Of a stretch of 15,531 nt of DNA, positions 15,371-15,531 are shown one piece after another (the first letter of the stretch is position 1; every line of letters starts with the position of its first letter). The notes beneath the pieces were generated by a model. That model saw nothing but the letters and a program-made list of their open reading frames with translations. It had not been told where the DNA came from and ran no database searches. Source of the DNA: JAENVT01 sp031412355 (lineage in GTDB: Bacteria; Actinomycetota; Acidimicrobiia; Acidimicrobiales; Ilumatobacteraceae); assembly GCA_031412355.1 (NCBI GenBank), contig JANOCR010000168.1, forward strand, positions 1-15,531, in the 5' to 3' direction. Both the position numbers and the translations under genes were made by a program.

Positions 15371-15531
15371 CCATCGGTGAGTCGGTGATCGACCCCAGGG
15401 CCGTCGATCGTGATGTCGTCGTCGACGTACGACAGGTGTTCCGCACCTTCGAACAAGACACGGCTCCGGTTCGTGCCCTACGCGGTGCAGACCTCGCCAT
15501 CGAGAGCGGCGAGTTCGTCGCCGTGATGGGG
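15367..15531 (+). CDS. ABC transporter ATP-binding protein, LolD/MacB type (N-terminal part, cut by window edge)
   Basis: The first 55 codons of an ATPase. The start ATG 15367 overlaps the cyclase stop (ATGA) and has an ideal AGGAGG at 15354-15359, seven bases upstream. After a ~20-residue leader, the sequence VRALRGADLAIESGEFVAVMG is the classic lead-in to Walker A in LolD/MacB/FtsE-type ATPases. Walker A itself lies beyond the window. It is the natural motor for the two FtsX-type permeases upstream, and its translation is coupled to the cyclase. Confidence 0.9.
   Translation, partial: MTIGESVIDPRAVDRDVVVDVRQVFRTFEQDTAPVRALRGADLAIESGEFVAVMG

Overview
The window is high-GC DNA with GTG and TTG starts, short or overlapping gene junctions and large FtsX-type permeases. 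This points to an actinobacterium. The gene mix would suit a free-living lineage such as Acidimicrobiia, but that placement is inference only. No rRNA, tRNA or CRISPR array was seen.

Region 1 (1-1825, + strand) is a tightly coupled catabolic operon. It holds the 3' end of a D-isomer-specific 2-hydroxyacid dehydrogenase, an amidohydrolase-2 (lactonase-like) protein starting at an ATGA overlap, and an SDR of the aldose (xylose) dehydrogenase type starting at a TTGA overlap. Together they suggest oxidation of a sugar to its lactone, hydrolysis of the lactone, and later 2-oxo/2-hydroxy-acid chemistry. The substrate is unknown.

Region 2 (2006-4669, - strand) is a lone 887-aa FtsX-family ABC permease with no ATPase beside it. 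Two 11-bp direct repeats with dyad symmetry lie just upstream of its start. Region 3 (4670-5807) is about 1.1 kb with no convincing gene. It holds a possible decayed IS110-like transposase end and several strong hairpins.

Region 4 (5808-9120, - strand) is a compact three-gene operon. In transcription order it encodes a protein with an unrecognised N-terminal domain and an intact cyclic-nucleotide-binding domain, an MBL-fold hydrolase with HxHxDH, and a FAD-dependent phytoene-desaturase-like oxidoreductase.

Region 5 (9283-15531, + strand) runs divergently from region 4. Two FtsX-type permeases are followed by a response regulator (REC-LuxR HTH) fused to a class III nucleotide cyclase. The start codon of a LolD/MacB-type ABC ATPase overlaps the cyclase stop codon and runs off the window.

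The most interesting reading combines regions 4 and 5. A cyclase is translationally coupled to an ABC exporter of the MacB/FtsX type, and the divergent operon encodes a cyclic-nucleotide receptor and a metallo-hydrolase that could be a phosphodiesterase. This could be a local second-messenger circuit controlling an envelope transporter. The domain identifications are well supported; the circuit is inference. The cyclase has Gln where most adenylyl cyclases have the adenine-specifying Lys, and its Shine-Dalgarno lies inside a 6-bp GC-rich hairpin.
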